From NCBI GenBank assembly GCA_027946555.1, contig JAPEVC010000069.1, positions 1 through 64,000 of the forward strand: a stretch of DNA of 64,000 nucleotides. Direction: 5' to 3'. The stretch is from Gnomoniopsis sp. IMI 355080 (lineage: Eukaryota > Ascomycota > Sordariomycetes > Diaporthales > Gnomoniaceae). Numbering within the stretch: position 1 is the stretch's first letter; each line of letters starts with the position of its first letter. The notes under the pieces were generated by a model, which saw nothing but the letters and a program-made list of their open reading frames with translations, made no database searches and was not told where the DNA came from. Shown in pieces: positions 21,457 through 33,806 of this stretch. Made by a program: the position numbers and the translations under genes.

Positions 21457-22631
21457 GAGATTGGAAGGTTCTAGGGATGGGAAAATACTACACTATTACT
21501 GATGGTGGAATACCATTGCCGACTCTTCTCAGCCATTGCAGGGCAGGTCTCTGGAATAGACTTAATACGAAAACTCATTCTCATATGTAGGAATACACAG
21601 TGCTTTCTGCCTGGGCCCGCGACTATTACACAGCAGTATACCATAAAAGCAAAATTCCACGCACTCTCACGGGAAGAACCCGCGATACGCAGTAAGTGCG
21701 CTCAATGAAGTAGGACAATAATACTTCTCAGCTCATTTATGTGTTCTTGAGTATATGAAAAACTTTGAGAACGGGCTAAGTCTCGTCTTACGACCCGGAC
21801 TTCGACAAGCGCCATCCCCAAGTTAGTACCTAGGTACGCAGGTGACCCGTTCAAAGTACCTCGAGGCTTGAGCGGCAAGTGTCCAATTTGAATAAAGAGC
21901 GAACTCAAGGGCGACTTGGAGACTATCCACCCAAAACTTGGAAAGATTACTGTAAGGCTTTCCCTTCCATGTCCAAGGTGGCCCGGGCATCGCCCGTTCC
22001 TGAGGCACAAGCCCAAGAGCTCCTATTAAGCTAGTGATATCCTCCATTTGCATCCACGTCGAGTGATCTAGTATCTGAAAGCATGAACGGATAATGCTTA
22101 ATTAATGTATTGTGAATCTCTATGCACATTTATGCTTGTCCTATAAATATAGTCCCCCTTTTTATAAGCTATTCAGGGTTCAGCTTTTCAGATCTCTGAC
22201 AAGAATGGCATGCTATATGGGTGCCGCATCACCCAACCTTGGAAAGCACAGCAAAGTCGACTGCCCCTTTAAAGGCTCCCCCAACAAGGATTATCGTGTC
22301 AGTCTATCACCTCTTATGATAGCCTTAAAGATGCGTCCTCCGCCACTAGGCCCCACCAGAACAGCCTCACCAATTTGTCACAAGTGTCAGGAAAGACGGG
22401 ATTTGAATTGGGTGTGATTAATGACACTATCCGACCCATGTATGAGGACTGGTGATCTCAATCTATCCCGATCCCAGTGATGCTTCAGCCCAAGTAAGAC
22501 GCCCAGCCCAGATGCTTCTGTGATGACGAAAACAGTCCTCTCCAAACGCCATCAACAATGATCCTCACACAACGCAACGCAACGCAACGCACCTCTACCA
22601 AGTAAAATTACCATTACTGGTCGGGCTGCCC
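21457..22631. other. intergenic, no supported gene
   Basis: No gene supported. A GTACCTAGGTAC-type palindrome is at about 21827-21837 and a short (AACGC)n run, about four units, is at 22571-22592, just after the end of the protease gene. Confidence 0.5.
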
Positions 22632-23997
22632 TCACACCCCATTGAAAGCAATCAACCCGGTTGTCGACAGCGCATTGGCCCGCACCGACGAATTCGTGCT
22701 CGCTGCGAGTCCCTTGATCCGGTTCGCCACGGCATCCACATCAGTAATGTTCTCCAGCGCCATCATATACGCCACCAGGCCGGCCACATGCGGGCTCGCC
22801 ATGCTAGTCCCGCTCAGCGTCGCCGTCGATGTCGTGCTCTTGATCCCCACACTCTGCACCTTGACGCCAGGCGCGAATACGTCCACCGCTTGCCCAAAGT
22901 TGCTGAACGAAGCGCGGGCGTCCGTCGTCTGGTCAATCGCACCGACCGTGATGGCGCCGGGGGCGGACGCGGGTGAGTCGTTGGCCGCGTCGACGTTTTC
23001 GTTGCCTGCCGCCACGACGGGCACGCAGCCCGCTGCGCGGATCGCGTTGATGGCCGAGTTGATGGCTCCAGATCTGCCACCACCGAGAGACATGTTCATG
23101 ACAGACTTGCCAGCGAGGCCCATTTGTTGGACGGTCTGGGCGACTGTGATGGGTGTTAGATTTCCGACTTCTCGTGGCAAGCGTGTTTGATCGCTGGGAA
23201 GAAAGGAGAGAGCATATACCAAAGTTCATTCCCGCAAGCACTCTTGAATTGGTGCCTGCGCCTTGTGCATCAAGAACCTTGACGCCAACGAGATTGACCT
23301 TCTTCGCCACACCAAAGGTCGCTCCACCGATGGTGCCCGCGACGTGCGACCCGTGTCCTTCCTCATCTGTGTCAACATCGTTGACGGCGTTGAAAGCCTG
23401 CACCGCACGGCCCTCAAACTCCGTGTGGTTGGCCATGAGGCCGGTGTCGACAATGAACGCCGTGATTCCCTGGCCAGCGCTGTCGTCGAAGACGTAATCC
23501 GTTGCACCAACTGCCCCGGCCGAGAGGCGAGCCAGCCCTGTAGTCGCCGGGGATTGGCGCACTAGGGCGTTGATGTTCATATACGCGTCTGCCTCGATGT
23601 ACGCAACCTCCTCGGCCGCGTTGATCTCAATTGCCGATTTGTCGTCTGCATCCAGCGCCATGGCGCGCAGAGTGCCAATACTGAAAGTTTGGACTTGTGT
23701 GCTGATTTGGCGGTTGTCAATAGGGGAACGCTTCCCGATGTTGCGTGTGGCCAAAGTTTTTACCCATTTCGCTTGGTGCTCGGCCACCATGGCGTCGGGG
23801 CAGGAGTCGTTATAGACGACGATGTAGCTGTTGGGGATGATATCTACGACATCGGCGTTCTTGATGGGCACACCTAAGCCCCAGACTTCGCCTCGCTCAT
23901 CGATTTGCGGTCCTGCCGGGTCCGTCGGCGTGGGGACACCTGCCACAAGAGCGAAGACGAGAGAGAGGATGGGAAGCAATGAGAGAGAGGAAGTCAT
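22632..23997 (-). CDS. secreted subtilisin-like serine protease (S8A, proteinase K type)
   Basis: Extracellular endopeptidase. Exons complement(23220-23997) and complement(22632-23143), intron 23144-23219 (76 nt, GTATAT..ACAG), give a 429-residue preproenzyme, typical of fungal proteinase-K-type proteases such as Alp1/oryzin and cuticle-degrading Pr1. Residues 1-20 are the signal peptide, about 55-140 the inhibitor_I9 propeptide (ends AYIEADAYMNI), and the mature domain follows. The triad is complete: D184 in VDTG, H215 in GHGSHVAGT, S373 in SGTSMASPHVAG, with oxyanion N307 in AAGNEN. The ATG at 23997 opens the signal peptide; the longer frame upstream has no ATG. Likely roles are nutrient acquisition or host-tissue degradation, inferred from the family. 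Confidence 0.96.
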
Positions 23998-26900
23998 GAT
24001 GAGAAGGTAATAGTCCCCGTGGACCAGAAACAATCAACAGAGTCTGTCGAGGTCTTTAGACCTTTCGTGACCAATCCTGCCTCTTGTATTTGCCCAAGTT
24101 GCAATAGGAAAAAAGATAGGAAATATTATCAGTCCGGCTGTCAGGAAAGGGTTAAATTATTCGTAGAAGGGTATTACGGCTGCGCCCGCGTCAAGAAGGG
24201 GAAGGAGAAGAGACAAGAGAATAGCCGCAGGCTTTCAAATGCAAATGCTTAGAAACTGAGAAGAGAAAAGCCTGACGAAGTGTAGAAGCACTCGTGAATC
24301 AGAACAATAGGCAATAATTAAACAATAGTAGTAGTGGGGGAAGAGGGACTATCAATAGCCTTCACAATGGCAGTGTTTCCTGCCTACTCCAGAAAAGGCG
24401 GAGACTTGACGCCGCCCACCTGGGGCCCGTCTGGAACACGCGGTCCATAGCTTTTCGTTGGTTCAATCCACTGCATTGTTGCGAAGCAGACCCATCTTGA
24501 GCATCAACAACAAACAAGTGTTCAGGGCTTGGTGTCGCGAGAGCACTTGGCAGTATTGGCCTGGCGGGTACCCGTGTAACACTGGTCAAGTTTGGGTAAG
24601 GTCGAGCAAGGAGACGAAGTATACAGACGCTGTTTTCGGTGCGCTTCTACCCTGGAAGGCTGTCATCAGGAGGTTGGTACCCAGGCCACAGCTTGCGCAG
24701 CCTGCCATCATGCCAAGTCAAACGCGTGACAGCCTCAAGTGGTTATGTAACTCTCGGGGGCAACTTGTCGGCGCAGGCGCCGGTAAGTGGAGGACATGTC
24801 GGGATGACAAGCAAAACTGCAAGCAATGCACTACATACTATGTAGCGCAAGCCAAGATTTCCATTCAGGCACGTGTCGCAGAGCGCCTGTCTATTGTGGT
24901 GCAAAAGAATGACGCGTGTTCAGGCTGCTGTAGTTGCAGGACGGTGTATGGTACACAGACACTTGTGTTTGCCGCACCATGTAAGCGCTCTAGAGGTAGA
25001 GTCTTGTGCCACGCAAAATTCGAATGGAAATCTGGGGAAAACCAGTCCAGACGATCGAAAATTGTGGAAACAGAGCTTAAGCTTGAAAAGAAAGAAAGAA
25101 GAGATTCGAGACAAGACCCACTGTTTAGAAGCAAGATCAGATACACACAAGCTTGGTTGACAAAAGGTATGCGATGGGACAGGATATGAGGTTGGGACGG
25201 CCCCATATTTTGGGGCCCAGACATCGTCTTTCGCACTATAGGGATTGTTGTCTGGCCATTACTTATAGCCCACGCTTCTAGACAGTTGTTGCTGTCATTC
25301 TGGATACTATGTAATCACAGGAGATGGCCATTTGCAGATGTTGACGTCTAGGCGCGGTGAATTGTCGTGTCTAGGTTGTATCAGCGTCTCTACTGTTAGT
25401 TGTGGCCCCGAGGCTTGACCAACGGGATTGCCAAGGGAATACAATAGTACGGGGAGCGCAATGTTCTACAATTCTCTTGAGCTCAAAATCAGACGAGAGG
25501 TTGGATGACGAGCAGGAACTCGGAAGTCCGAGAGTCGGAGGGAGTGAGTCCGGAGAATTTGGGGCAGCCAAGAAAGCACCGCAGGAATTGGCGGAGCCGG
25601 TCGGACGAGAGACAGCTCCTGAGCCAGACAGCGTATGCAGGACAGGCCAGAGTATGAATAATGAGCAGAGCAGACGAGAAAGGAGGTCTATGGTATTGCG
25701 AAGGGGTGTAGGAAACAACTGTAAAAGTTTTGCCTTCCTCGTTGAGAATCTCAACTCGAAACGTTGACCGGAGATGCACTGTGATGAGACGGAGCGAGGT
25801 CCACTCGCAGGTTAGGCCTTCGGATTGTTCCTGTGGTCTTGATGCTGGGACATCGATGGTCTGTGTACTGTAGGACTGTATGATAGTGGCAGGCTTTGTT
25901 GGTCATTATCACGCATGAATGGTGATAGTTCACTTGATAATTAGAGATGACGATGACGGCGTTTCTTTCGAATCCTCAGGGTGTTGTGGGACGGACTCAA
26001 GCGGGCTGGGATTATCATTATCTCAGTTTGCAGACCCCTACTAAGCGTTGGACGCGGTTGAGGGTTTGACCGGGGATGTTGGCAAAATGTCTGATGCTCT
26101 GAGATAGAGAGTGGCGCATATGGAAGTACCGTATCTATTTTTAGAGAAGTGCAGGAAAATACCATCGTAATAAGCGCATGGCAACCGTTTCACAACTCTC
26201 GCAGTCCAGTCCTTTGATTGGCGAGAGTGTCAGCAACTTCGAAAAAGCTGAGGACACGAAAGACGCATGCAAGGCGTTATTCCACAGCACCAACGTGTAC
26301 TGCAGCTACAGGCCCAGGTAGTCAGTTCCTAGCCGGCTGCTAGGCTTGTGTTTAGGTATTCTATAATCAAAACCCAGCCGACGTAGAAACATGTGAACAG
26401 GATGAACAAGGCTAAACCCGAAGTCTAGGCCTTGTGTAAGCTGAGCCTTCCTGGGTAGAACGCGGCAAAGGAGTGATGAGTTTGTGGACTATTGGACGAT
26501 CCGAATCTCTGAAATCTGAAATGCATTATACACACTGCACACTTTGGGCAAGCAACTTCCGATGCGCAAGGGCAGACAATAGACTGCACAGCCTCATTCC
26601 AATAAAAGAGTAATTTCCTTAGCCGCCCCAAGCAGCTGCTCACCACACTTTCGACAGCGTGACGGCTTGTCGGTCACTCTCGACCTAGGTAGCCTCTCCC
26701 GATCCCAGGCAGAGCTACAGGCCCTGCATCTTTGCTGGTATTCGTTCGTTCCTCTAACAGCTGGCTCCCGTTACCGTGACTCTTTCGCGCATCCTTGATT
26801 CCGACTGCATGTTACCTTCTGTGGCCTGGCGGCGACGGCTACAACAGCAACGGAAACATCAAAGTACATGCAGAAACACTCACTCGCCCAAGGTTCAGGT

Positions 26901-27330
26901 AACACGCGAAACAAAACTCCGCCTCGCCCTTGACCAATCCCCACCGGCCCAATCTCTCTCTCCCTCACGCGACCTCCAAACGGCCAGCCTCCGCCTCGTT
27001 CCCTCCTCTTTTTCGATTCTCTCTCTGTGTTCTGGCGTCCACTTGGAGATTTGACTTTTGCATATTTGCATTTTGCCTTTCGCAACATCACCTGCACTGG
27101 CCTCCTTCCGGCCTGGGCCATTAAGAAAAGGCTCGACGCGAAATCTCCCCACACCATTCGACCCCTCTGTTGTACGACTCGCCTCGCTCGCTTCCTGGCC
27201 TCCATCTGCTATCAAAGTCGAGAAGCTTTTCTTCACACGCCCGTTCTGCCCATTGCCTCTACTCCAGTCTGCCATGCGACAAGAACCTCCCGATCCCGAT
27301 TCCCACTGACTCGATTTCCCGCCTGCAATC
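23998..27330. other. long spacer (3.3 kb) before F-box gene
   Basis: I could not support a gene here. A 243-codon plus-strand frame at 24458-25189 begins with TTG, is basic and Cys-scattered without domain character, and is probably chance. The stretch 26900-27330 is pyrimidine-rich and is probably the promoter and long leader of the F-box gene. A CCTAGG motif is at 26682-26687. This spacer also marks the change from the sparse left part to the dense core region. Confidence 0.45.
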
Positions 27331-29195
27331 ATGTCGGCCCGAACAGTCCCCATATTCAATGACAACAGCCAGTTCTCCCCCTTATCAATCGACACCAGGC
27401 GATCCAGCGTAGACCGCTCCTCCATCCGCGATGACGTCGGCAAGGCCGCCGTTGAGCTTGCCTCGATCATGACCACCGCTTCTAATCCTGTCTCGCCTGG
27501 CGCCTCCAGTCCTCCCCTTCCCCAGGGACCAAGAATGCCCGACTTTGCTCCACCAACGAGACCGAGCAGCACGCCTTTTCCAGAACCAGAGCATGGCCAG
27601 ACTGATATCCGCTGTCTGAGTTGTCCTCTCGACCCTGATCAAGATCACGATCCTGATCACCCTCACCACCATGCCCACTTCCTCGACTCACCTCGGCCGG
27701 CCAGTCCTGATCCCCAATATCCTCCTACCACCAATATCAACGACCTGCCGGCCGAGATACACGAATGCATATTAGACCATTTGTTTGGGTACAGGGTATC
27801 CGCCTCCTCTAAGAGTTCGCTAGGCATGCCCAGCGTTACACGAAGTTGGGGCACCGCTCTGAGGCATTCGCGAAGGAGAGAGCTCTCCTCCCTCGCCCTC
27901 GTGAGCAGCACATGGAGGGTCTTGATCCAGGAAAGGCTCTACCGTCACATCAAGATCAAAGCTACCGTGCAGTCGCTGAACGATTCCGTCAACTACTTTG
28001 CCAATCACTGCCATCTCCGACCCTACGTGAAGCACATTGAGTTGTGGTTCGCCGTCTTCCAGCCGAAGCACAGCGCCCTTGCCCTCTCGTCCAACACGAC
28101 CCTGCCGCCTGTCACACTCGACGGTCTGACGAACGCCTCTTATGTGATACCCAATGACAACTGCTCGCTCGATGAGGCCTTCTACTTTGTGAGCAGCACG
28201 TTTCCCTCGATCTGTGTTTTGACACTCGAAGGTGGAGAACGGAAGAAGGCGCCCAAGGTACGCCACCACATTGTCGACGACGGTGCAGGAAAGCCACTAC
28301 CCAAGATACTGCCGGTCCAAACGCTCGTCTGCAAGGGCCAGTGGAATTTGATTCGTAGCGATGACGACTTCCGCACGATCGTCAACGCCTTGCCGAATCT
28401 ACAGGAATGGCATGGGAATTACAGCAAGGCCAAATCCAAGAGCTACCTCAGCATGGCGGCCATTCTGCCAAAACTGCCCTCCCACCTGACGAGCCTGAGC
28501 CTGAACCTCGAGGGTGTCGAGTACCGCAGAGAAGTCTCCTTTCCGCCGTACTACCTGAAAGTGTCCAACAGCCTGCATTTCTGTACTCGGCTCGCTGAGG
28601 CTGCACCGAACCTAGAGCATTTTGCTTATACTGGTCGAGTATGCCGGAACTTTTTTGAAATCTTGAGCAAGCTGGTGAATCCTCGCAGTACAAGATTGAA
28701 GACCATTGACTTGACGGTCAAGAACTGCTGCCGGCATGTGGTTCACTGGAATGAGTCAGGGTCCGGCATCACCGACATGAATTTCATCAACGCCTTCGAG
28801 GCGCTCGTTCTAGCGGGTATCAAGGCCCTGGCAAGGCTCAAGGCTGTAGAATACTTGAGGATACGTTACGTTGATCTTGGTATGCCCTTAGATCCCACTC
28901 CCTTGTCGAACGTGTGGCTGACCTGCATTCGATAGATTCCCCTGTGCCTCCACTTAACCCTTACTTCATCCTTCGTGATGGCTGGTGCTCTGGCGTCTGG
29001 AGCGACTCTATTGTGCGAGCGCTCAACACGGCCCGTCCTGACGCGCGTTTTGAGGACCTCGCTGAGTCGTTTGGGGAGGTGGGCATCAACAAGGATGGCA
29101 GAATGGTCATCTCGCCCGAGTTTCCGAAGAGTAGGGTGCTATCGCTCAAATTATCAAACTATGCCTATCTGGCCGGCGGAATCGCCGTACCTTGA
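27331..29195 (+). CDS. F-box domain protein
   Basis: Probable substrate adaptor of an SCF ubiquitin ligase. Exons 27331-28879 and 28936-29195 (56-nt intron, GTATGC..ATAG) give 602 residues. Residues 1-135 are Ser/Pro-rich with a His/Asp-rich patch (about 104-117). The F-box begins at NDLPAEIHECILDHL (137-151), is interrupted by a Ser-rich insertion of about 35 residues, and resumes with LSSLALVSSTWRVLIQERLYRHI (split here only in description; residues about 186-207). The rest is leucine-rich and helical, resembling divergent LRR-like fungal F-box proteins (for example HLTSLSLNLEG), without a recognisable repeat consensus. The second exon is needed to continue past an in-frame TAG at 28933-28935 that lies inside the intron. 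Substrates unknown. Confidence 0.85.
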
Positions 29196-29863
29196 GGAGG
29201 ACTAGTAATCGAGAAGCCAAAACAGGTTGGAGTCAGGTTATAAATCGTGAACCTCGGGGTTGCACAGGAGGAGGTTGATGTTTAGTATGAAAGAGCTGAC
29301 CGAAGCCAAGGTCTGCCTGTAATAGCCGGGAGTAAGGGCGATCGCGGGGTTGGCGGAGTTCAGAACAGCTTGTTCTTGGGGGATCGGAGAGGCCTTCCAT
29401 ACAGAGGCCTGACACAGCAGCAACCTATTTCCTTTGTTTGGCTGCATATTGGGTGGAAGCACGGCGTTTTGGGTGTGCATCTTAATACAGATTCCCCCCT
29501 GGCATAATCGGTCTTTGCAAGGCATAGAGGGCGTTGCTTCTTGGTATCTTGTCCTTTTCATTTTTCGAATGGTCTCTGATTTGGCGGCTACAAACACACT
29601 TATATCATGGGAAGGACAGACAGGAAACGGATTTGTTGGAATATCAAACAATGTAAAGGCTTGAATTTGGACTCCTCCACAATAGCGCTGGGCTTAACTG
29701 GATTACAAACTGTGAACTAATATAATAGGTTACGGATGCATCTGAAGGCCATTCACAACACGGGTATACATCTACCGTGACAGTCGCCTGCTTGAGCATC
29801 CATGAACATGGTAGTACAGATTGGGCCGTCAAATTTTGGACCGAGCATTGACATTCAGCCTAT
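29196..29863. other. convergent 3' spacer
   Basis: Spacer of 668 bp between the F-box gene and GPI14, which converge. Presumably both 3' UTRs. Nothing else seen. Confidence 0.5.
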
Positions 29864-31349
29864 CTACACAACATCTCCTACTACCACCCCCAAAATCCAG
29901 CAATTCGCCAAGAAAAACCCGAGCGCCGACACACCCAGCCCCGGTACAAACGTGCTCTCGCCCAGGAACTCGAGCTGGAAACCCTGCTGCAACCAAGCGG
30001 CCTGCGTCAGGATCCAGAGGGAGAGGGCCGCGACGCCGAGTCTGGGCCGCTGGAGGAAGGAGGAATGTGGTAGGTACAGGGGGAGAAGGACCAGATACCA
30101 GAGAAAATACTGTTGATGATTAGTAAATGTAGGGCGCGAGGTGAGAAGACGATGTGGGAGCCAGTCAGGCAGCCATGCCTCTCTTCTAACGTACCTGGCT
30201 TGTGCAAACCTTATTGAACGCTACAAATGCCCACGTCTGGGCAAGCATCGTGGCGGGAAGGTCCTTTTTCGCCATGACAAATGGGATGAGAACACATGAC
30301 AGCAGAAGCTGCGGCAGGAAGGCCACAGATTCGATGCGGAATCCGCCTTGATTGGAGGACGTGTCGGCGGAACTGAGGTAGAGCATGATGTTGTATGGGC
30401 TGAAATTGTGGCGATGGTCAATGCGGCGTACGTGGTGCAGGAACGTGTGCAGCACGAATGGGTGACCATAGAGCGCGTACATGGCGAGGTTGAGCGCGCC
30501 AAAGGTGCTCATGCTCAGTAAAGCGAGCTTGAGCCGGTCCACAGTCAGAAATGAAGCCACACCGTCGAGGATGGACGAACCACGCTGCTGCTGTGGCCGC
30601 GCTGGCTCCTTCACGCCCGTCTTGACGGTCGCAGTGCCCTCGTTCTCTGCTGTTACTGCTCTCATACGGGCATCATCCATCCACCACACTATCGCTGGCG
30701 CGTAGATGAACGGATAGATCTTGAAGTGCACACCGACGCCCAGCAGCACCGCCGCAATCGAGACGCGCCGCGCCAGCGTTGCCCAGAGCAGAGCCATCAC
30801 AAGCACCGCCAGCAGGCCCTCCGAGCTGCCACGTGTACTGATGGTCGCAACCATGGGGTTGAGCAGCCAGATGGCGGCGAAGGCGCGGGCGCGCTGCGCC
30901 GTCATGGTGGCCGGTCCGCTGCCATTGCGCATGGTCAGGACGCGCTCAATCAACCAGCCCGCGAGCAAGTCCGCGGCGGCAAAGAGGATCTTTCCAAAGG
31001 AGAAGTACGCCACGTCGATCCAGTGGGAATGGGATGAGGTCGTCCATGTTGTGGGTAAGAGGAGCCATGACAGAAGCGGTGTGTAGCGATATGTTTCACG
31101 CGCATATGGCCCGAGCGGGTGGTTCTGAGCGACAAAGCGCGCTGCATCGGTGAAGACCAGATAGTCGATGTCGGTGTACTTGAGGGGTGAGTGGGCGTCT
31201 TGCCAGAGGCCGTAGAGGAGGAGGAAAATGCGGAGGGCGAAGGCGAGGGCGTAGAGGGGCGTGGGGCTTGCGAAGAGGGAAGTAAAGATTCGGCCTGGTC
31301 CCTTTGTTGGGGTAGATGAGGACATTTTGAGAGACTTAAGAGTGGTCAT
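29864..31349 (-). CDS. gpi14: GPI mannosyltransferase 1 (PIG-M/Gpi14)
   Basis: Adds the first alpha-1,4-mannose from dolichol-P-mannose to the GPI anchor precursor in the ER lumen. Exons complement(30195-31349) and complement(29864-30109), with an 85-nt phase-0 intron 30110-30194, give 466 residues. The family DxD motif is D60-I-D62 in YTDIDYLVFTDAA. Other family blocks seen are ARETYRYTPLLSW, AIWLLNPM, RGSSEG, VHFKIYPFIYAP, RHNFSPYN and, across the splice junction, NKVCTSQYFLWYL. About ten membrane segments are evident, and the spliced second exon supplies the last two. A second ATG at 31325 is an alternative start. It is divergent from TRAX, with 287 bp between the two start codons. Confidence 0.96.
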
Positions 31350-31636
31350 CGAGATTGGGAGGAGGATGGATCTCTTCACGTTTAGGATAGTGCCATCTCT
31401 TTGCCTCTCATCTCACCACCAGCTCATATATCAGCCACGAGTGAGTTGTGAGTGAGATAAAAAGGGGATGTAATAATAAACGCGTCGACGCTAACACTTC
31501 CAGCGGGCCGTCCCAGCGACAGGGACAGGGGAGGGGCTGCATCACCTTACAGCGACCCTCGCTAGGGGGTCTAGCGCTACCATCTTGGTTGCTTTTTCTG
31601 TGGACCTGTCATCTCAAGACGATATCACATTCGCCA
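31350..31636. promoter_or_regulatory. shared divergent promoter region GPI14/TRAX
   Basis: Only 287 bp separate the start codons of the minus-strand GPI14 gene and the plus-strand TRAX gene, so both promoters and leaders must lie here. No TATA box is obvious, as expected for constitutive fungal genes. Confidence 0.5.
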
Positions 31637-32656
31637 ATGGACTCCACAGCCAAGCTTGACGTTGCGGTCGGCCGTGACGACAGAAAGCAGCCGAAGATGT
31701 CTGGCCAAAAGAGAGACTACAACGGAAAGGCAAAGGAGGCGCCCAAGGTGGTGGTTGCACGCAATGAGTTCACGCCTGTGTTTGAATGGTTCCGCGATGA
31801 GCTTGACGAGCACCATGACCGCCGAGAGAGGATCGTCAAGGCTAGTCGAGATATCACGGCGTTGAGCAAGAAGATGTGAGAAGAATGTCAAGGTTCAAAT
31901 TGTGTGAATGTGGTATTGACATTGCTTCTCTCAACAGAATATTTTCACTGCAGCGGTATGCTCTCACTGGCTTCCTTACAGGACTATCAAGACGCGTCAG
32001 AGTCTGCCACTGATAACTCCCTGCCAAACAGAGTCCGTAAAATCAACCAAAACTTCCCTTCCAACATCGAGGCTGAGATCAAGACCCGCCTCGCCGACAT
32101 CTCGGTGCTGCTCGCCTCCATCGCCCCCGAGGTCCAAGGAATCAACCGTTACCGCTACGCTCGCAACATGAGCTGCATCGAAGAGCTTATTGAAGCGCTG
32201 ACTTTCGCTCACTACTTACGTACACAGTCTCTCATGGGATACGAAGAGTCCGTCGACAAGGTCGCCGCGCTGTACAAATCGCCCGATCAGATGGAGGTGG
32301 AGAACGCAGAGGACGCGGCGCCACCCCCTGTTCTCGTCACCGAGCAAGACTACCTTATGGGTATTTTCGACCTGTCAGGCGAAATGATGCGCTTTGCGAC
32401 GACGAGTGCTGCGTTGAATGGCTCGCTGGATGGGCCTGGGGAGAGGACGATTGTCGCGGATATGCAGGAGCTGGGCAGCGTCTTTGAAATCTTGCCGCAG
32501 CAGTATGGCAAGCCGTATGCGATGAAGCTTGATACCCTGCGGCAGTCAGTGCTGAAGGTCGAGAAGCTAGGCTACGGCCTGAAAGTCCGTGGGAGCGAGA
32601 GACCAGCAGGCTGGATGCCCGACACGAACGACGATGGGTTTCGTGGGGAGGAGTAG
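31637..32656 (+). CDS. translin-associated protein X (TRAX), C3PO endoribonuclease subunit
   Basis: Partner of translin in the C3PO RNase complex, which processes small RNA and tRNA fragments. Three exons, 31637-31875, 31938-31955 (an 18-nt micro-exon) and 32032-32656, give 293 residues, normal for TRAX. The micro-exon restores the invariant block SRDITALSKKIIFSLQRVR; without it the frame is lost. Conserved helices follow: RYRYARNMSCIEELIEALTF and DYLMGIFDLSGEMMR. The two Glu of EELIEA and the Asp/Glu of DLSGE align with the catalytic acidic residues reported for human Trax, so the subunit should be active. The start at 31637 has a good ATG context. It is divergent from GPI14. Translin itself is not in the window. 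Confidence 0.95.
31938..31955 (+). other. 18-nt micro-exon of TRAX
   Basis: Flanked by CTCAACAG upstream and GTATGC downstream. It contributes exactly the missing residues IIFSLQ (with split codons on both sides), and its inclusion is required both for frame and for the family consensus. Confidence 0.85.
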
Positions 32657-33129
32657 AGGATGGGCTACGACATCGGGAAGTGTATGAGATTGCAATACGG
32701 GTCACAAAATAGTAGTTGGCGTCTGTCGTTGTGGACTGCTCAGCTGATAGACACAAGTAACTAGCTAAGTACCTTCTGAGGTAGACGGGAGTAAACAGGT
32801 TTGAGCATACTTTGTAATCTTCCCCGTGAGTGTCACTAGAACGTTGGGAACTGGCCAAATATCGAAAGTAGCTTCCTCAAATGTCGGCGAAACACATTGT
32901 CGTAATTTCAATAAAAGAATACTCGAGAATAACGTTTTGTTCACTTCATAGACATCTTGGGCCAAGCTAGTACATGGTTAGTCTATGGCGTTGTTGCAGT
33001 AACAATGTATTCATAGATGCCGATTTGACGGTCGTAGGTTGATCCCAGCAGCCTCCCATGCCCGCAATTTTACGACCGCTTTTTCTACCCAACACTCACT
33101 TTGGCGGCAACAAACACAACACTACCACC
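32657..33129. other. intergenic spacer
   Basis: 473 bp between TRAX and Plp1, same strand; presumed TRAX 3' UTR and Plp1 promoter. No gene seen. Confidence 0.5.
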
Positions 33130-33806
33130 ATGGCCAATCTCGACCACCGCGTCGCGGCCATTCTGGACTCAGCCCCCCACGCATCATTGGATGATGAGGA
33201 CGATCTGATCGCGCAGCTTGAGGACGAGGAGAATGACGCGGCCGTTGACGCGTTTCGCGAGCAGCGCATCCAGCAACTGCACGCGGAACTGACGCGGGCC
33301 ACGGAGAAGCGCACAGACGGCTTCGGCAGTTACGACGAGATCAAAGACGAGAAGGAGCTGATGGATCTTACGACCAAGTGTAACTACGCCATCGTGCACT
33401 TTGCGAAGGATGACTTTGCGCGATGCAGGGTGATGGATGGACACCTGGCGGTAAGATTGATGAGCAGCGCAGAGGATCATGTTGATTGGTTGCTAAATAT
33501 GGGTTTCAGGAACTGGCCAAGAAGCATTTTGATACGCGTTTCCTCAAAATGAACGTGGAAAACGCCCCGTTCCTCGTTGTCAAGCTCAAGGTCCAGGTAC
33601 TACCCTGTGTGCTGGCCTTTGTGAATGGTGTCAGTGTGGACCGGATCATTGGCTTCGAAGGCATCGGCTACACTGAGAACACATTCAAGACATCCGATTT
33701 GGAGAATCGTTTTCTGGCCTCTGGCGTGATCCAACGTGGCAAGACCAGCACCAAGTACGTTGGCAAGAAGCCGGCGAGAGAGGAGTACAGCGACGACGAC
33801 GAGTAA
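33130..33806 (+). CDS. plp1: phosducin-like thioredoxin-fold protein Plp1 (TXNDC9 family)
   Basis: Cytosolic co-chaperone thought to act with the CCT/TRiC chaperonin in folding of tubulin and actin. Exons 33130-33450 and 33510-33806 (59-nt phase-0 intron) give 205 residues. An acidic N-terminal helix (residues 20-60) precedes a thioredoxin fold in which the CxxC motif is absent, as in TXNDC9. Family blocks visible: HFAKDDFARCRVMDGHL, FLKMNVENAPFLV, VQVLPCVLAFVNG and IGFEGIG. The tail is acidic (EEYSDDDE), typical of the family. The ATG at 33130 has the context CACCATGG. An in-frame ATG at 33058 would add 24 residues without homology and is not preferred. Confidence 0.96.

Noticed and set aside
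22300..22430. Possible tRNA (B-box-like GGATTTGAATT on one strand)
   Set aside because: A-box-like and B-box-like elements are in the wrong order and no cloverleaf can be drawn.
24458..25189. 243-codon plus-strand reading frame
   Set aside because: Begins with TTG, basic and low in hydrophobic core, no recognisable motif, no splice extension that improves it.
26895..27572. 225-codon minus-strand frame opposite the F-box gene 5' end
   Set aside because: Antisense to a pyrimidine-rich leader and Ser/Pro-rich N-terminus; no features.
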